64,000 nt of DNA from JANQOH01 sp965200095 (GCA_965200095.1 OZ241350.1:1116001-1180000); one strand, 5' to 3'. Counted from the stretch's first letter, positions 1 to 9,294 are shown. Translations and numbers: made by a program. The notes: generated by a model from the letters alone, not told the origin.

Positions 1-1037
1 TGCATGATGTCGGCGGTGCGCAGACCGTCGGCGAGCACCCGCGACACGGCGTTCTCCACGAGGTCGGCTTCGGCGGGGAGGTCGAAAGAATAACGCAACA
101 TCATGGCGAAGGAGGTCAGCATGGCGATGGGGTTGGCCCTGCCTTCGCCGGCGATGTCCGGCGCCGAGCCGTGCACCGGCTCGTAGAGCGCCCGCCGTCG
201 CCCGGTCTCGTCCGCCGCCCCCAGGCTCGCCGACGGCAACATGCCGAGGGAGCCGGTGAGCATCGCGGCGCAGTCGGACAGGATGTCGGCGAACAGGTTG
301 CCGGCGACCATGACGTCGAATTGGCCCGGGTTGCGCACCAGCTGCATCGCTGCGTTGTCGGCATACATGTGGCGCAGTTCGACATCGGCGTAGTCGCGGT
401 CATGCAGCGCCTGCATGTCCTCGCGCCACATCTGACCGCTTTCCATCACATTGGCCTTTTCGACCGAATGCACCAGCCCGCGCCGCTTGCGCGCGAGATC
501 GAAGGCGACCCGGCCGACGCGCTCGACCTCGGGCGTCGTATAGACTTCGGTGTTGACTCCCCGGCGCCCGCCGCCGGGCAGCGGCTCGACGCCGCGCGGC
601 TCGCCGAAATAGATGCCGCCCGTAAGTTCGCGCACGATCATGATGTCGAGGCCGCGCACCGTTTCGGGTTTCAGCGTCGACGCCTCGACGAGCGGGTCGA
701 ACACCGCGGCGGGGCGCAAATTGGCGAACAGCTCCATGTCCTTGCGCAGGCGCAGAAGGCCGCGTTCGGGCTTCGCCGGGAACTCCAGCCCGTCCCATTT
801 CGGGCCGCCGACGGCGCCGAACAGCACCGCATCGGCGGCGAGCGCCAGGTCCATCGTCGCGTCGGTGAGCGGGGTCCCGTATTCGTCGTACGAGGCGCCG
901 CCGGCGAGGGCCTCCTCGGTCTCGAACCCCACCGCGCCGCGCGCGCCGAACCAGTCGATCACCTTGCGGGTTTCGTTCATCACTTCCGGGCCGATGCCGT
1001 CGCCCGGCAGCAGAAGCAGTTTCCTGTTGCTCGCCAT
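1..1037 (-). CDS. leuB: 3-isopropylmalate dehydrogenase, 3' end cut by window edge
   Basis: LeuB oxidises and decarboxylates 3-isopropylmalate to 2-oxoisocaproate with NAD+ in cytosolic leucine synthesis. The frame opens at 1037 with MASNRKLLLLPGDGIGPEV, the usual nucleotide-binding start of the isocitrate/isopropylmalate dehydrogenase family, and later shows YEPVHGSAPDIAGEG, the conserved C-terminal NAD-site block. The frame is open to base 1, so only the last few codons are missing. It follows leuD with a 26-bp gap and closes the leuC-leuD-leuB run behind the rplS operon, so it is probably co-transcribed. Identification is firm; only the end is unseen. Confidence 0.95.
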   Translation of the reverse strand, partial: MASNRKLLLLPGDGIGPEVMNETRKVIDWFGARGAVGFETEEALAGGASYDEYGTPLTDATMDLALAADAVLFGAVGGPKWDGLEFPAKPERGLLRLRKDMELFANLRPAAVFDPLVEASTLKPETVRGLDIMIVRELTGGIYFGEPRGVEPLPGGGRRGVNTEVYTTPEVERVGRVAFDLARKRRGLVHSVEKANVMESGQMWREDMQALHDRDYADVELRHMYADNAAMQLVRNPGQFDVMVAGNLFADILSDCAAMLTGSLGMLPSASLGAADETGRRRALYEPVHGSAPDIAGEGRANPIAMLTSFAMMLRYSFDLPAEADLVENAVSRVLADGLRTADIM

Positions 1038-1063
1038 TGCCTCGCTCCTCCGTCGTGCGGGGT

Positions 1064-1675
1064 TCAGCCGCCGAGCCAGCGCCGCCGGGCGCGCCGCGCC
1101 GCCTCGAAAGCGTCGATCGCCGCCTCCTTGCGCAGCGTCAGACCGATGTCGTCGAGCCCCTCCAGCAGGCAGCGGCGGCGGAACGGGTCGACCTCGAAGG
1201 CGATGCGCTCGCCGTCGGGCGCGATCACGGTCTCGTTCTCCAGATCGACGGTCACGCGCGCATTGTCGCCCGCCTCCGCCCGGTCCAGCAGCGACGCCAC
1301 CGCCGCCTCCGGCAGGGAGACGGGCAGGATGCCGTTCTTGAAGCAGTTGTTGTAGAAGATGTCGGCGAAACTCGGCGCGATCACGCAACGGATGCCGAAA
1401 TCGAGCAGCGCCCAGGGCGCGTGCTCGCGGCTCGACCCGCAGCCGAAATTGTCGCCGGCGATCAATATCCGCGCCCGCCGCCAGGGCTCTCGATTGAGCA
1501 CGAAACCGGCGATCTCCGCGCCGTCGGGCTCATAACGCAGGTCGTTGAACAGATGGGCGCCGAGACCGGTGCGCCGGATGGTCTTGAGGAACTGTTTGGG
1601 GATGATCTTGTCGGTGTCGACGTTGATCATCCGCAACGGCGCGGCGACGCCGGTCAGCGTGCGGAACGGCTCCAT
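1064..1675 (-). CDS. leuD: 3-isopropylmalate dehydratase small subunit
   Basis: LeuD is the swivel-domain subunit that pairs with LeuC to isomerise 2-isopropylmalate to 3-isopropylmalate. The 203-residue product has the usual family length, starts MEPFRTLTGVAAPL, and carries TDKIIPKQFLKTI and AGDNFGCGSSREHAPWAL, the substrate-binding loop of the aconitase small domain. It lies 39 bp downstream of leuC and 26 bp upstream of leuB, which implies one leucine operon. Nothing unusual was seen in it. Confidence 0.96.
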   Translation of the reverse strand: MEPFRTLTGVAAPLRMINVDTDKIIPKQFLKTIRRTGLGAHLFNDLRYEPDGAEIAGFVLNREPWRRARILIAGDNFGCGSSREHAPWALLDFGIRCVIAPSFADIFYNNCFKNGILPVSLPEAAVASLLDRAEAGDNARVTVDLENETVIAPDGERIAFEVDPFRRRCLLEGLDDIGLTLRKEAAIDAFEAARRARRRWLGG

Positions 1676-1714
1676 GATTGTCCCCTCGCCGGTTTGCTCG
1701 TTTGCGGCGGAATT

Positions 1715-3127
1715 TCAGGCGAAGTCGCGGACGTCGACGATGCGCCCGGCGACCGCGGCCGCGGCGACCATCGCCGGGCTCATGAGGTGGGTGCGCCCGC
1801 CGCGCCCCTGCCGGCCCTCGAAATTGCGGTTCGAGGTGGAGGCGCAGCGCTCGCCGGGCTCCAGGCGGTCGGCGTTCATGGCCAGGCACATGGAGCAACC
1901 CGGTTCGCGCCATTCGAACCCGGCTTCGAGGAATATGCGGTCGAGCCCTTCCTGCTCCGCCTGTTCCTTGACCAGGCCCGAACCGGGCACGACCATCGCG
2001 CCCACGCCGTCGGCCACCTTGCGCCCGCGCGCGACGGCGGCGGCGGCGCGCAGGTCCTCGATGCGTCCGTTGGTGCAACTGCCGATGAAGGCGCGGTCGA
2101 TGGCGACGCCGGCCAGCGGCGTTCCCGGCGCCAGGGCCATGTAGTCGAGGGAGCGTTCGAGCGCCGCGCGCCGGCGCGCGTCGGCGACCGACGCCGGGTC
2201 CGGCGCGGCGCCGGTGACGGGGCTTACGTCCTGCGGGCTTGTCCCCCAGGTGACGTGCGGCGCCAGATCGTCGGCGCTCGCCGACACTTCCCTGTCGAAT
2301 TTCGCGCCGGGGTCGGTCGGCAGCGTGCGCCACCAGGCTTCCGCCAGTTCCCAGGCGCCCGCCCGGGGCGCCATCGGCCGCCCCTTCAGCCATGCGAAGG
2401 TCGTGTCGTCGGGCGCGACCAGCCCGGCGCGCGCCCCCGCCTCGATGGACATGTTGCATACCGTCATGCGGCCTTCCATCGACAGGCCGCGGATCGCCTC
2501 GCCGTCGTATTCGATGACGTGTCCCGTGCCGCCGGCGGTCCCCACGAGGCCGATGACGCTCAGGATCACGTCCTTCGCCGTTACGCCGGGGGGCGGCGCC
2601 CCGTTCACCGTGACCCGCATGTTCTTCGGGCGGCGCTGAATTAACGTCTGCGTCGCCAGGACGTGCTCCACCTCGCTGGTTCCGATGCCGAAGGCGAGCG
2701 CTCCGAACGCCCCGTGCGTCGCCGTGTGGCTGTCGCCGCAGACGATGGTCGCGCCGGGCAGGGTGAACCCCTGTTCGGGGCCGACGATGTGGACGATGCC
2801 CTGGCGCAGGTCGGAGACGGGGAGATAGGGAACGCCGAATTCGGCGCAATTCTTCTCCAGGGTTTCGACTTGCAGGCGCGACAGCTCGTCGGCGATCCCG
2901 GCGGCGCGGTCGGCGGCGACGGTGGGGATGTTGTGGTCGGCGACCGCGAGCGCAGCGTCCGGGCGGCGCACCTTCCGGCCCGCCTGGCGCAGTCCCTCGA
3001 AGGCCTGGGGGCTGGTCACCTCGTGCACCAGATGGCGGTCGATATAGAGCAGCGCGGCGCCGTCGTCCTGTTCGTCGACGATGTGGTCGCGCCAGATCTT
3101 GTCGAACAGGGTCAGCGGTTCGGGCAT
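1715..3127 (-). CDS. leuC: 3-isopropylmalate dehydratase large subunit
   Basis: LeuC is the [4Fe-4S] catalytic subunit of isopropylmalate isomerase (aconitase superfamily). The protein is 470 residues, normal for the family. Cluster-ligand cysteines are visible in FIGSCTNGRIEDLR (about residue 345) and in GCSMCLAMNAD (about residue 410); CGDSHTATHGAFG is the conserved substrate block near residue 130. The start at 3127 is only 3 bp beyond the rplS stop, so leucine genes follow directly on the ribosomal-protein operon, an arrangement I associate with Alphaproteobacteria. Confidence 0.97.
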   Translation of the reverse strand: MPEPLTLFDKIWRDHIVDEQDDGAALLYIDRHLVHEVTSPQAFEGLRQAGRKVRRPDAALAVADHNIPTVAADRAAGIADELSRLQVETLEKNCAEFGVPYLPVSDLRQGIVHIVGPEQGFTLPGATIVCGDSHTATHGAFGALAFGIGTSEVEHVLATQTLIQRRPKNMRVTVNGAPPPGVTAKDVILSVIGLVGTAGGTGHVIEYDGEAIRGLSMEGRMTVCNMSIEAGARAGLVAPDDTTFAWLKGRPMAPRAGAWELAEAWWRTLPTDPGAKFDREVSASADDLAPHVTWGTSPQDVSPVTGAAPDPASVADARRRAALERSLDYMALAPGTPLAGVAIDRAFIGSCTNGRIEDLRAAAAVARGRKVADGVGAMVVPGSGLVKEQAEQEGLDRIFLEAGFEWREPGCSMCLAMNADRLEPGERCASTSNRNFEGRQGRGGRTHLMSPAMVAAAAVAGRIVDVRDFA

Positions 3128-3130
3128 GAC

Positions 3131-3556
3131 TCAGGCCCTGCCGCCATTGCCGCCGCTTTCGCCGGGCGCGGCGCGCGTCGCGCGGCCGCGGTCGTCGCGT
3201 TTTTCGGCGATGCGCGCGGCCTTGCCGGTGCGCCCGCGCAGATAATACAGTCTGGCCCGGCGCACCGCCCCCCGGCGCATCACCTCGATACGCTCGACCA
3301 GCGGCGAATAGAGCGGAAAGACCCGCTCCACCCCCTCGCCGTAAGAGAGTTTGCGCACGGTGAAACTGGAATTGACGCCCCGGCGCGACCGCGCGATGCA
3401 GACGCCCTCGAACGCCTGAAGCCGCGACCGGCTGCCCTCGACGACCTTGACGCTTACCCGCACCGTGTCACCCGGCGCGAAAGCGGGGATGGGCGTCTCG
3501 CGCCCTTCGGTCAATTTCGCGATCTGCTCGCGTTCGAGAGTCTCGATGATGTTCAT
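3131..3556 (-). CDS. rplS: 50S ribosomal protein L19
   Basis: L19 sits at the 30S-50S interface. The 141-residue product begins MNIIETLEREQIAKL and contains VSVKVVEGSRSRLQAFEGV and SYGEGVERVFPLYSP, typical of L19. The C-terminus has about 20 extra charged, glycine-rich residues beyond the usual end, as in many alphaproteobacteria. Its ATG overlaps the trmD stop (ATGA), so translation is coupled. The longer upstream frame is overlap with trmD; the internal Met at 3556 was chosen because the L19 consensus begins there. Confidence 0.96.
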   Translation of the reverse strand: MNIIETLEREQIAKLTEGRETPIPAFAPGDTVRVSVKVVEGSRSRLQAFEGVCIARSRRGVNSSFTVRKLSYGEGVERVFPLYSPLVERIEVMRRGAVRRARLYYLRGRTGKAARIAEKRDDRGRATRAAPGESGGNGGRA

Positions 3557-4311
3557 GGTCCCTGCGTCCCGTCGTCCGGCGTCGTTCGGTTCGTTCCGTG
3601 CGCCTCGCAATGTCGGCGCCACAGATCGGGGCGCCGCGTCCGGGTCGCCCGCAGACTCTCTTCGCGGCGCCAGCGGCGAATCGCCGCATGGTTTCCCGAC
3701 AGCAGCACGGGCGGCGCCTCGCGGCCCTCCCAGCGCTGCGGGCGGGTATAATGCGGGTATTCCAGCAGTCCCGCCTCGAAACTCTCCTCTTCGAGCCCGG
3801 CGGCGTCGCCGAGCACCCCCGGCAGCAGCCTGACGCAGGCGTCGATTATGGCCATCGCCGCGATCTCCCCGCCGGCCATGACGAAATCGCCGACGCTCGC
3901 CTCCTCGAGATCGCGCGCCGCGACGACGCGCTCGTCGATCCCCTCGAAGCGCCCGCACAGCAGCAGCACCTCGCGCAGCCCCGCCCAGCGGCGCACGGCC
4001 GCGCGGTCGACCGGGCGGCCCCGCGGGCTGAGGCAGAGCCGCGCCCGCCGATCCGCCGCCGCGCCGTCGCCGGTCGCCGCGTCGATCGCCGCCGCCAGCA
4101 CGTCGGCCCGCATGACCATGCCCGGACCGCCGCCGAAGGGCGGCGCGTCGACCGTGCGGTGTTTATCGCCGGCGAACGCGCGAATGTCCAGCGTTTCGAG
4201 ACGCCACAGGCCCGCGTCCAGCGCCCTGCCCGCGGGCCCGGCGCCCAGCGGCCCCGGAAAGAGGGCGGGATAGAGGGTGAGGACGCGCGCGGTCCACGGC
4301 GGCGGCGTCAC
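3553..4311 (-). CDS. trmD: tRNA (guanine37-N1)-methyltransferase
   Basis: TrmD methylates N1 of G37 in tRNAs reading CNN codons, using S-adenosylmethionine bound in a SPOUT trefoil knot. The 252-residue product has the knot motifs LLLCGRFEGIDERV and GDFVMAGGEIAAMAIID and the C-terminal PHYTRPQRWEGREAP block. The GTG start at 4311 overlaps the rimM stop (GTGA), and the stop overlaps the rplS ATG. An upstream ATG in the same frame would run deep into rimM and was rejected. This is the usual rpsP-rimM-trmD-rplS order. Confidence 0.95.
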   Translation of the reverse strand: MTPPPWTARVLTLYPALFPGPLGAGPAGRALDAGLWRLETLDIRAFAGDKHRTVDAPPFGGGPGMVMRADVLAAAIDAATGDGAAADRRARLCLSPRGRPVDRAAVRRWAGLREVLLLCGRFEGIDERVVAARDLEEASVGDFVMAGGEIAAMAIIDACVRLLPGVLGDAAGLEEESFEAGLLEYPHYTRPQRWEGREAPPVLLSGNHAAIRRWRREESLRATRTRRPDLWRRHCEAHGTNRTTPDDGTQGP

Positions 4312-4844
4312 GCCGCCGGGCCCGTCGGCGGGGCTTCGAGACCCGGCAGCCCCGACGGCGGGTCGACGACCATGCGGCCTTGCGCCACAGCGACTTCGGG
4401 CGCCGCCTCGCGGGTGAAGGGCAGGAGGACCGCGCCCCGGTCGGTGGCGATCTCGATCACCGCGCCGGCGCCGTGGTCCCACACGGCGGACACCCGGCCG
4501 AGCGCCCGTCCGCAGGGCAGAGACGCGGCGAGGCCGATGAGATCGGCGTGATAGAACTCGTCCTTCTGCGGCGGCGGCAAGTCGGCGCGGTCGACATAGA
4601 GCCGCGCGCCCCTGAGCGCCGCGGCGGCGGCGCGGTCGTCGACCCCGTCGATGCGCGCGACGGCGCCGCCGTTGCGCAGCTCGAGGACGGTCAGGCGAAC
4701 CGGGCGCCCCGCCTCGTCGCGCAGGGCGGGAAAGCGGCCGACGCTTGCCGGGTCCTCGGTGAAGGTCTTGATCCGCAGGGCGCCGCGGACGCCCTTGGCC
4801 CCGGCGATCGCGGCGACGCAGACGCGCCCGCCGGCGGCGCTCAT
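4308..4844 (-). CDS. rimM: 16S rRNA processing protein RimM
   Basis: RimM binds S19 and helps mature the 30S head. The 178-residue product has an N-terminal RimM barrel starting VCVAAIAGAKGVRGALRIK, the conserved opening of the family, and a C-terminal PRC barrel from about residue 95 (KDEFYHADLIGL, then GAVLLPFTREAAPEV). It overlaps rpsP by 4 bp at its start (ATGA) and trmD at its end (GTGA). Function follows from family and position. Confidence 0.94.
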   Translation of the reverse strand: MSAAGGRVCVAAIAGAKGVRGALRIKTFTEDPASVGRFPALRDEAGRPVRLTVLELRNGGAVARIDGVDDRAAAAALRGARLYVDRADLPPPQKDEFYHADLIGLAASLPCGRALGRVSAVWDHGAGAVIEIATDRGAVLLPFTREAAPEVAVAQGRMVVDPPSGLPGLEAPPTGPAA

Positions 4845-5197
4845 CCGTCGCTCGAGGCGCCGCCCGCCGCGGCGGCGGCTTCCATGCGCTCGCGCGCCTT
4901 CTTGCCGGGCCGGCTCTTGACGGGGTTGTCCCGCCGGGGCGGCGCGGGGGCGATCTCCGCCTCGCCGAGGAACTTCGCCACGCGGTCGCTGGGCTGCGCC
5001 CCGCGGTCGAGCCAATAGCGGATGCGCCCGGTTTTCAGCGTCACCCGTTCGGCGTCGTCCTTCGGGCGCAAGGGGTCCCAGGCGCCGACGCGCTCAATGA
5101 AACGTCCGTCGCGCGGGCTGCGCGAGTCGGCGACGACGATGCGGTAATGGGGGCGCTTTTTCGCGCCGGCGCGGGCGAGGCGGATGCGTAGCGTCAT
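4841..5197 (-). CDS. rpsP: 30S ribosomal protein S16
   Basis: S16 is an assembly protein of the 30S body. The 118-residue product opens MTLRIRLARAGAKKRPHYR and continues IVVADSRSPRDGRFIERVG, the canonical S16 start. The core ends near residue 85; the rest is a basic, alanine-rich tail, longer than in gammaproteobacteria but usual in Alphaproteobacteria. It is the first ribosomal gene of the operon, 37 bp downstream of ffh, and overlaps rimM. Confidence 0.97.
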   Translation of the reverse strand: MTLRIRLARAGAKKRPHYRIVVADSRSPRDGRFIERVGAWDPLRPKDDAERVTLKTGRIRYWLDRGAQPSDRVAKFLGEAEIAPAPPRRDNPVKSRPGKKARERMEAAAAAGGASSDG

Positions 5198-5234
5198 GGG
5201 GTTCGCTCTGTTCCTGTCATTCCTGTCGGGGGCG

Positions 5235-6620
5235 TCACAAGCGCGGTCCGGGGAAGCCCGGCGGGGGCGCGAAGGGAAGGCCGGCGCCCGGCGCGGCGAA
5301 CGGGGCGGGGCCGCGGCCGCCCCATTTCTTCATCCGCTTCATCATCGTCTGCATTTCCCTGAATTGCTTGAGCAGCCGGTTTACGTCCTGCACCGAGGTT
5401 CCCGACCCGGCGGCGATCCGCCGCTTGCGCGAGCCGTTGAGCAGTTTCGCATTGGCGCGCTCGCGCGGGGTCATCGACGTGAGGATGGCTTCGTGACGGC
5501 GCAGTTGCGCATCGTCGCGGCGCGGGTCGGCGAGCGCCCGTTGCGCCTTGCCGAGTCCGGGAAGCAGGCCGAGCACGCTGCCCATCCCCCCCATGCCGCG
5601 CAGCTGGCGCAACTGGGTCGCGAAGTCGTCGAGGGTTATGCGGCCCTTGTCGATCCGTCGCGCGAGCGCGTCGGCTTCGCCCTGTTCGACCGCGGCGGCG
5701 GCCTTTTCGACCAGCGAGACGACATCGCCCATGCCGAGGATGCGCGACGCGATGCGGTCGGGGTGGAACTCCTCGAGCGCGTCGAGTCCTTCCCCGGTTC
5801 CCGCCAGTTTGATGGGGCAACCCGCCGTTTCCTTCATGCTGAGGGCGGCGCCGCCGCGCCCGTCGCCGTCGATGCGGGTGAGCACGATCCCCGTCACGCC
5901 CGCGCGTTCCCCGAAGACGCGAGCGAGGTTCACGGCGTCCTGCCCGGTCAGGGCGTCGGCGACGAGCAGCGTCTCCACGGGGTCGGTCGCGGCGCGGACG
6001 GCTTCGAGTTCCGCCATCGACGCCTCGTCGATGTGCAGCCGGCCGGCGGTGTCGAGCAACAGGACATCGAAACCGCCGAGGCGGGCGGCGCGCAGCGCGC
6101 GTTCGGCGATCGCCGCCGGCGGTTGTCCGGCGACGACGGGAAGCGCGTCGACCCCGGCGCGCGCCGCCAGCTGCGCCAGCTGCTCCTGCGCCGCGGGGCG
6201 GTTGACATCGAGCGACGCGACCAGAGTCTTCTTGCGGTCGCGAAGCGTCAGGCGGCGGGCGAGTTTCGCCGTTGTCGTCGTCTTGCCGGAGCCCTGGAGG
6301 CCGACCATCATCGCCACCGCAGGCGGCCCGGCGGCGAGCGACAGCGGCGCCGGTTCGCCGCCGAGCGCCTCGACCAGACAATCGTGGACCGTCTTGACGA
6401 CCATCTGGCCGGGGGTGACGCTGGCGAGCACGCGGGCGCCGACCGCGCGGGCGCGCACCCGGGCGACGAAGGATTTCGCCACCGGCAACGCCACGTCGGC
6501 CTCGAGCAGCGCCACGCGGATCTCGCGCAGCGCCGCGTCGACATCGCCCTCGGACAACGCGCCGCGCCGGGTCAGCCGGTCGAAAATGTCGCCGAGTCGG
6601 CCGGAAAGCGTTTCGAACAT
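5235..6620 (-). CDS. ffh: Signal recognition particle protein Ffh (SRP54)
   Basis: Ffh binds 4.5S RNA and signal sequences and delivers ribosomes to FtsY. The 461-residue product has the N domain (about 1-90), the GTPase G domain with P-loop GLQGSGKTTTTAKLA near residue 110, DTAGRLHIDE near 190 and the TRIDGDGRGG block near 250. The methionine-rich M domain contains SMTPRERANAKLLNGSRKRRIA and EMQTMMKRMKK. A proline/glycine-rich tail ends the protein. The gene leads the minus-strand run and faces the repeat-rich gap before cofD. Confidence 0.97.
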   Translation of the reverse strand: MFETLSGRLGDIFDRLTRRGALSEGDVDAALREIRVALLEADVALPVAKSFVARVRARAVGARVLASVTPGQMVVKTVHDCLVEALGGEPAPLSLAAGPPAVAMMVGLQGSGKTTTTAKLARRLTLRDRKKTLVASLDVNRPAAQEQLAQLAARAGVDALPVVAGQPPAAIAERALRAARLGGFDVLLLDTAGRLHIDEASMAELEAVRAATDPVETLLVADALTGQDAVNLARVFGERAGVTGIVLTRIDGDGRGGAALSMKETAGCPIKLAGTGEGLDALEEFHPDRIASRILGMGDVVSLVEKAAAAVEQGEADALARRIDKGRITLDDFATQLRQLRGMGGMGSVLGLLPGLGKAQRALADPRRDDAQLRRHEAILTSMTPRERANAKLLNGSRKRRIAAGSGTSVQDVNRLLKQFREMQTMMKRMKKWGGRGPAPFAAPGAGLPFAPPPGFPGPRL

Positions 6621-6869
6621 CGGACGCGGGACCCTGAGAAGCCGGGAAAAGGCGCCGGCGGCCGCGCCGGCGCCCCATCGGGACGGTCACCCTAACGACG
6701 GCCGCGCGGCGCCGTCAAGGCGCCGCGCCGGTTCGCAGCGATTCTCGTTACGGCGATCGCCGTTGTCCCCCGGGAGCGATGCTCGTCGCCATGATGAGAC
6801 CCCTGCATGAAGCCTGGATTTCCGGCGGCGTTGCGAGGCGTCGACGGGATAGACAGGCGCTTCGATTCG

Positions 6870-7520
6870 AGCCGGATTGTCGTCGTTCCGGCATATTTCG
6901 TTCCGCGAAAGAGCGTGTGAAGCAATTGAGAGACCGAACCAAATTCTCGTCGTTCCCGCGAGAGACCATGTGAAAAAGCCGGACAGGGTTACAAACACTC
7001 GTCATTCCCGCGAAAGCGGGAATCCGTTGCGGCGCTTCCGCAAGAAAAACCGGGCCGATACTGACGAAGCGTTATCAGCGAGTTATTGTCTTTTGCCGCG
7101 CCGAATCCCTGGGCGCTCCGAGCGTCATAGTGAGAGCCATCCTTACAAATACTCGTCATTCCCGCGAAAGCGGGAATCTCCTTGCGGCGCTTCCGCAAGA
7201 AAAACCGGGCCGATACTGCGGACGGCCGCCTCCGGATTCCCGCTTTCGCGGGAATGACGAAGAGTACGGGAATGACGAAGAGTACGGGAATGACGAAGAG
7301 TAGTAGCGTCTCTCGATTTCTTCACACGCTCTTTCGCGGGAATGACGAGTGTTTGTAAGGATGTTCGGTTTCTTCGCGCGCTCTTTCGCGGGAAAGAGGG
7401 AGCGGGTTTTCGCAATTCCATCGTGCGTCGTTATGCTCCGCCGGCGGGTTCGGGAGCGTGGCGAAAACGCGGGAGCGCGATCCTGCGGCAAGCGAAACCG
7501 GGTATGCAGGGCTCTCATAA
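6870..7520. repeat. Palindromic repeat cluster between ffh and cofD
   Basis: This gene-free gap (6621-7565) is packed with short repeats. The 20-bp palindrome ATTCCCGCGAAAGCGGGAAT or its complement occurs near 7004, 7158 and 7236. The stretch about 7154-7258 is a complete element of about 105 bp: inward-facing palindromes flanking a degenerate core that contains an AAAAACCGGGCCGATA block. At 7256-7300 an 18-bp unit ending GGGAATGACGAAGAGTAC repeats in tandem. At about 7385-7515 lies a diverged copy of the 130-bp element also found at 20326 and 40949. No open frame here resembles a protein. The 6621-6870 part shows nothing recognisable. Confidence 0.85.
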
Positions 7521-7565
7521 CGAGAACCGCCGGACGGGTGTGACAAGGCGGGGATTTTCGCCTAA

Positions 7566-8510
7566 ATGCGGGGCATGATCCTCGCCCTTGCGGGAGGGGT
7601 CGGCGGGGCGCGTCTCGCGCGCGGTCTGGCGCGTGTCCTGGCCCCCGAAGACCTGCTCGTCGTCGTGAACACCGGCGACGATTTCCGCCATTTCGGCCTT
7701 CGTATCTCGCCGGACCTCGACACCGTGACCTACACCCTGGCGGGGCGCGCCGACCCGCGGACCGGCTGGGGCCTGGCGGGCGACAGCGGGCGCGTCATGG
7801 CGGCCCTCGAAGCGCTCGGCGGCGAAACCTGGTTCCGGCTCGGCGACGCCGATCTCGCGACCCATCTCGAGCGCACGCGCCGGCTCGACGCCGGCGATTC
7901 CCTCGGCGCCGTCGCCGCGGCGCTGGCGCGGCGCCTGGGGGTCGCCCACCGCATAGCGCCGATGAGCGACGATCCGGTGCGCACCGTGGTCGAAACCGCG
8001 GAGCGCGGACGACTCGCCTTCCAGGACTATTTCGTGCGCCACGCCGCGCGCCCGACGGTCACGGCGCTGGCCTTCGAGGGAGTCGACCGGGCGGCGCCCA
8101 ACCCCGATTTCGCCGCCGCCCTCGCCGACCCGGCGCTGAAGGCGGTCATCGTCTGCCCGTCGAACCCGCCGCTCAGCATTCAACCCATTCTCTCGCTGCC
8201 GGGCGCGCGCGCCGGCTTGCGCCGCTGCGCCGCGCCCGTCGTCGCAGTGTCGCCGCTGATCGCCGGCAAGGCGGTCAAGGGGCCGACCGCCGCGGTCATG
8301 CGCAGCCTGGGCCATGAGCCGACGGCGCGGGGCGTCGCGCGTTTCTACGGCGACCTGCTCGACGGTTTCGTCATCGACCGTGCGGACGCCGGACTCCGTC
8401 TCCCGGACATCGCGGTGGCGGCGACCGACACGCTGATGCGGGATGCGGACGACAGCGCGCGCCTGGCCGAGACCGCGCTCCGCCTCGCGGACCGCATCGC
8501 CGGCCCGTGA
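7566..8510 (+). CDS. cofD: 2-phospho-L-lactate transferase, F420 biosynthesis
   Basis: CofD/FbiA transfers a phospho-lactyl (or phosphoenolpyruvyl) group from a guanylated donor to the deazaflavin FO, building the F420 side chain. The 314-residue product starts with the Rossmann-like LALAGGVGGARLARGL, followed by VVVNTGDDFRHFGLRISPD and DLDTVTYTLAGR, hallmark blocks of the family; VSPLIAGKAVKGPTA is near residue 240. It overlaps cofC by 4 bp (GTGA). The genes for FO synthase and for glutamate addition (cofG/H, cofE) are not in this window. Confidence 0.92.
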   Translation: MRGMILALAGGVGGARLARGLARVLAPEDLLVVVNTGDDFRHFGLRISPDLDTVTYTLAGRADPRTGWGLAGDSGRVMAALEALGGETWFRLGDADLATHLERTRRLDAGDSLGAVAAALARRLGVAHRIAPMSDDPVRTVVETAERGRLAFQDYFVRHAARPTVTALAFEGVDRAAPNPDFAAALADPALKAVIVCPSNPPLSIQPILSLPGARAGLRRCAAPVVAVSPLIAGKAVKGPTAAVMRSLGHEPTARGVARFYGDLLDGFVIDRADAGLRLPDIAVAATDTLMRDADDSARLAETALRLADRIAGP

Positions 8511-9106
8511 CGCTGCGCGTCGTCGTTCCGGCGAAGGCGCTTCCGCGCGGCAAGTCCCGCCTCGCTCCGGTGCTGGAGGACGCGGAGCGGCGGGCGTTGA
8601 GCCTCGCTTTCCTCGACCGGGTGCTGCGCGCGTGCCTCGCGGCGCGGGGCGTGGCGCCGGGCTGCGTCCAGACGGTGAGCGACGGCGCCGACGCTCTGGC
8701 GCGCGCCCGGGCGCTCGGAACCGCTGCGCTGGCGCAATCGGGCCGCGGGCTGAACCGCGCCCTCGACCAGGCGCGCCGGGCGGCGCGCGAGGACGGCGTC
8801 CCGACGCTGATCGTGCTGTCGGGCGACCTCCCGTTCGTCCTCGCGAGCGACGTGGAGCGACTCGCCGCCGCCGCGGGGGCCGGCGTCGCGGTCGTCGCGC
8901 CGGACCGGGCCGGCAGGGGCACCAACGCGCTCGCCTTGCCGACGATGGCGGATTTCCGCTTCCGCTTCGGCCGCGACAGCGCCGCCGCCCATGTCGCCGA
9001 GGCCCGGCGCGCCGGTTTGCGCCCGGCGACCCTGAGCACGCCGGGCCTTGCCTTCGATGTCGACACGCCGCGCGACTATGCGGAATTCCTCGCGCATGAC
9101 CGGTGA
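8507..9106 (+). CDS. cofC: 2-phospho-L-lactate (or PEP) guanylyltransferase
   Basis: CofC/FbiD activates 2-phospholactate or phosphoenolpyruvate with GTP, giving the donor used by CofD. The 199-residue protein has the MobA-like nucleotidyltransferase start VVVPAKALPRGKSRLAPVL, the central LSGDLPFVLASDV block with the metal-binding Asp, and GRGTNALALP, all typical of CofC. The GTG start overlaps the cofD stop, so the two are coupled. Which three-carbon donor is used cannot be read from sequence. Confidence 0.88.
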   Translation: MTLRVVVPAKALPRGKSRLAPVLEDAERRALSLAFLDRVLRACLAARGVAPGCVQTVSDGADALARARALGTAALAQSGRGLNRALDQARRAAREDGVPTLIVLSGDLPFVLASDVERLAAAAGAGVAVVAPDRAGRGTNALALPTMADFRFRFGRDSAAAHVAEARRAGLRPATLSTPGLAFDVDTPRDYAEFLAHDR

Positions 9107-9294
9107 AGCCGCGCTCTCCCGGCCTGCCCGGCCGCCCCGCGGCGGCGGTTCCGCGGCAATTCGCCAAAAGTTACGCGAAGTTGTTGACACGCTCCCGCAA
9201 GCTGTCCATCGTGCCGCGTTCGGGCGGTCGGACCGGGGAGGAGCCGGCCGTCACGCAGTCGAATCGCACGTCTTCGCGGGGCGGGGAGTAGCGT

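Noticed and set aside
171..2644. Long plus-strand frames opposite leuB, leuD and leuC
   Set aside because: They are antisense to well-conserved genes and are rich in Arg/Ala/Pro/His; high GC keeps frames open.
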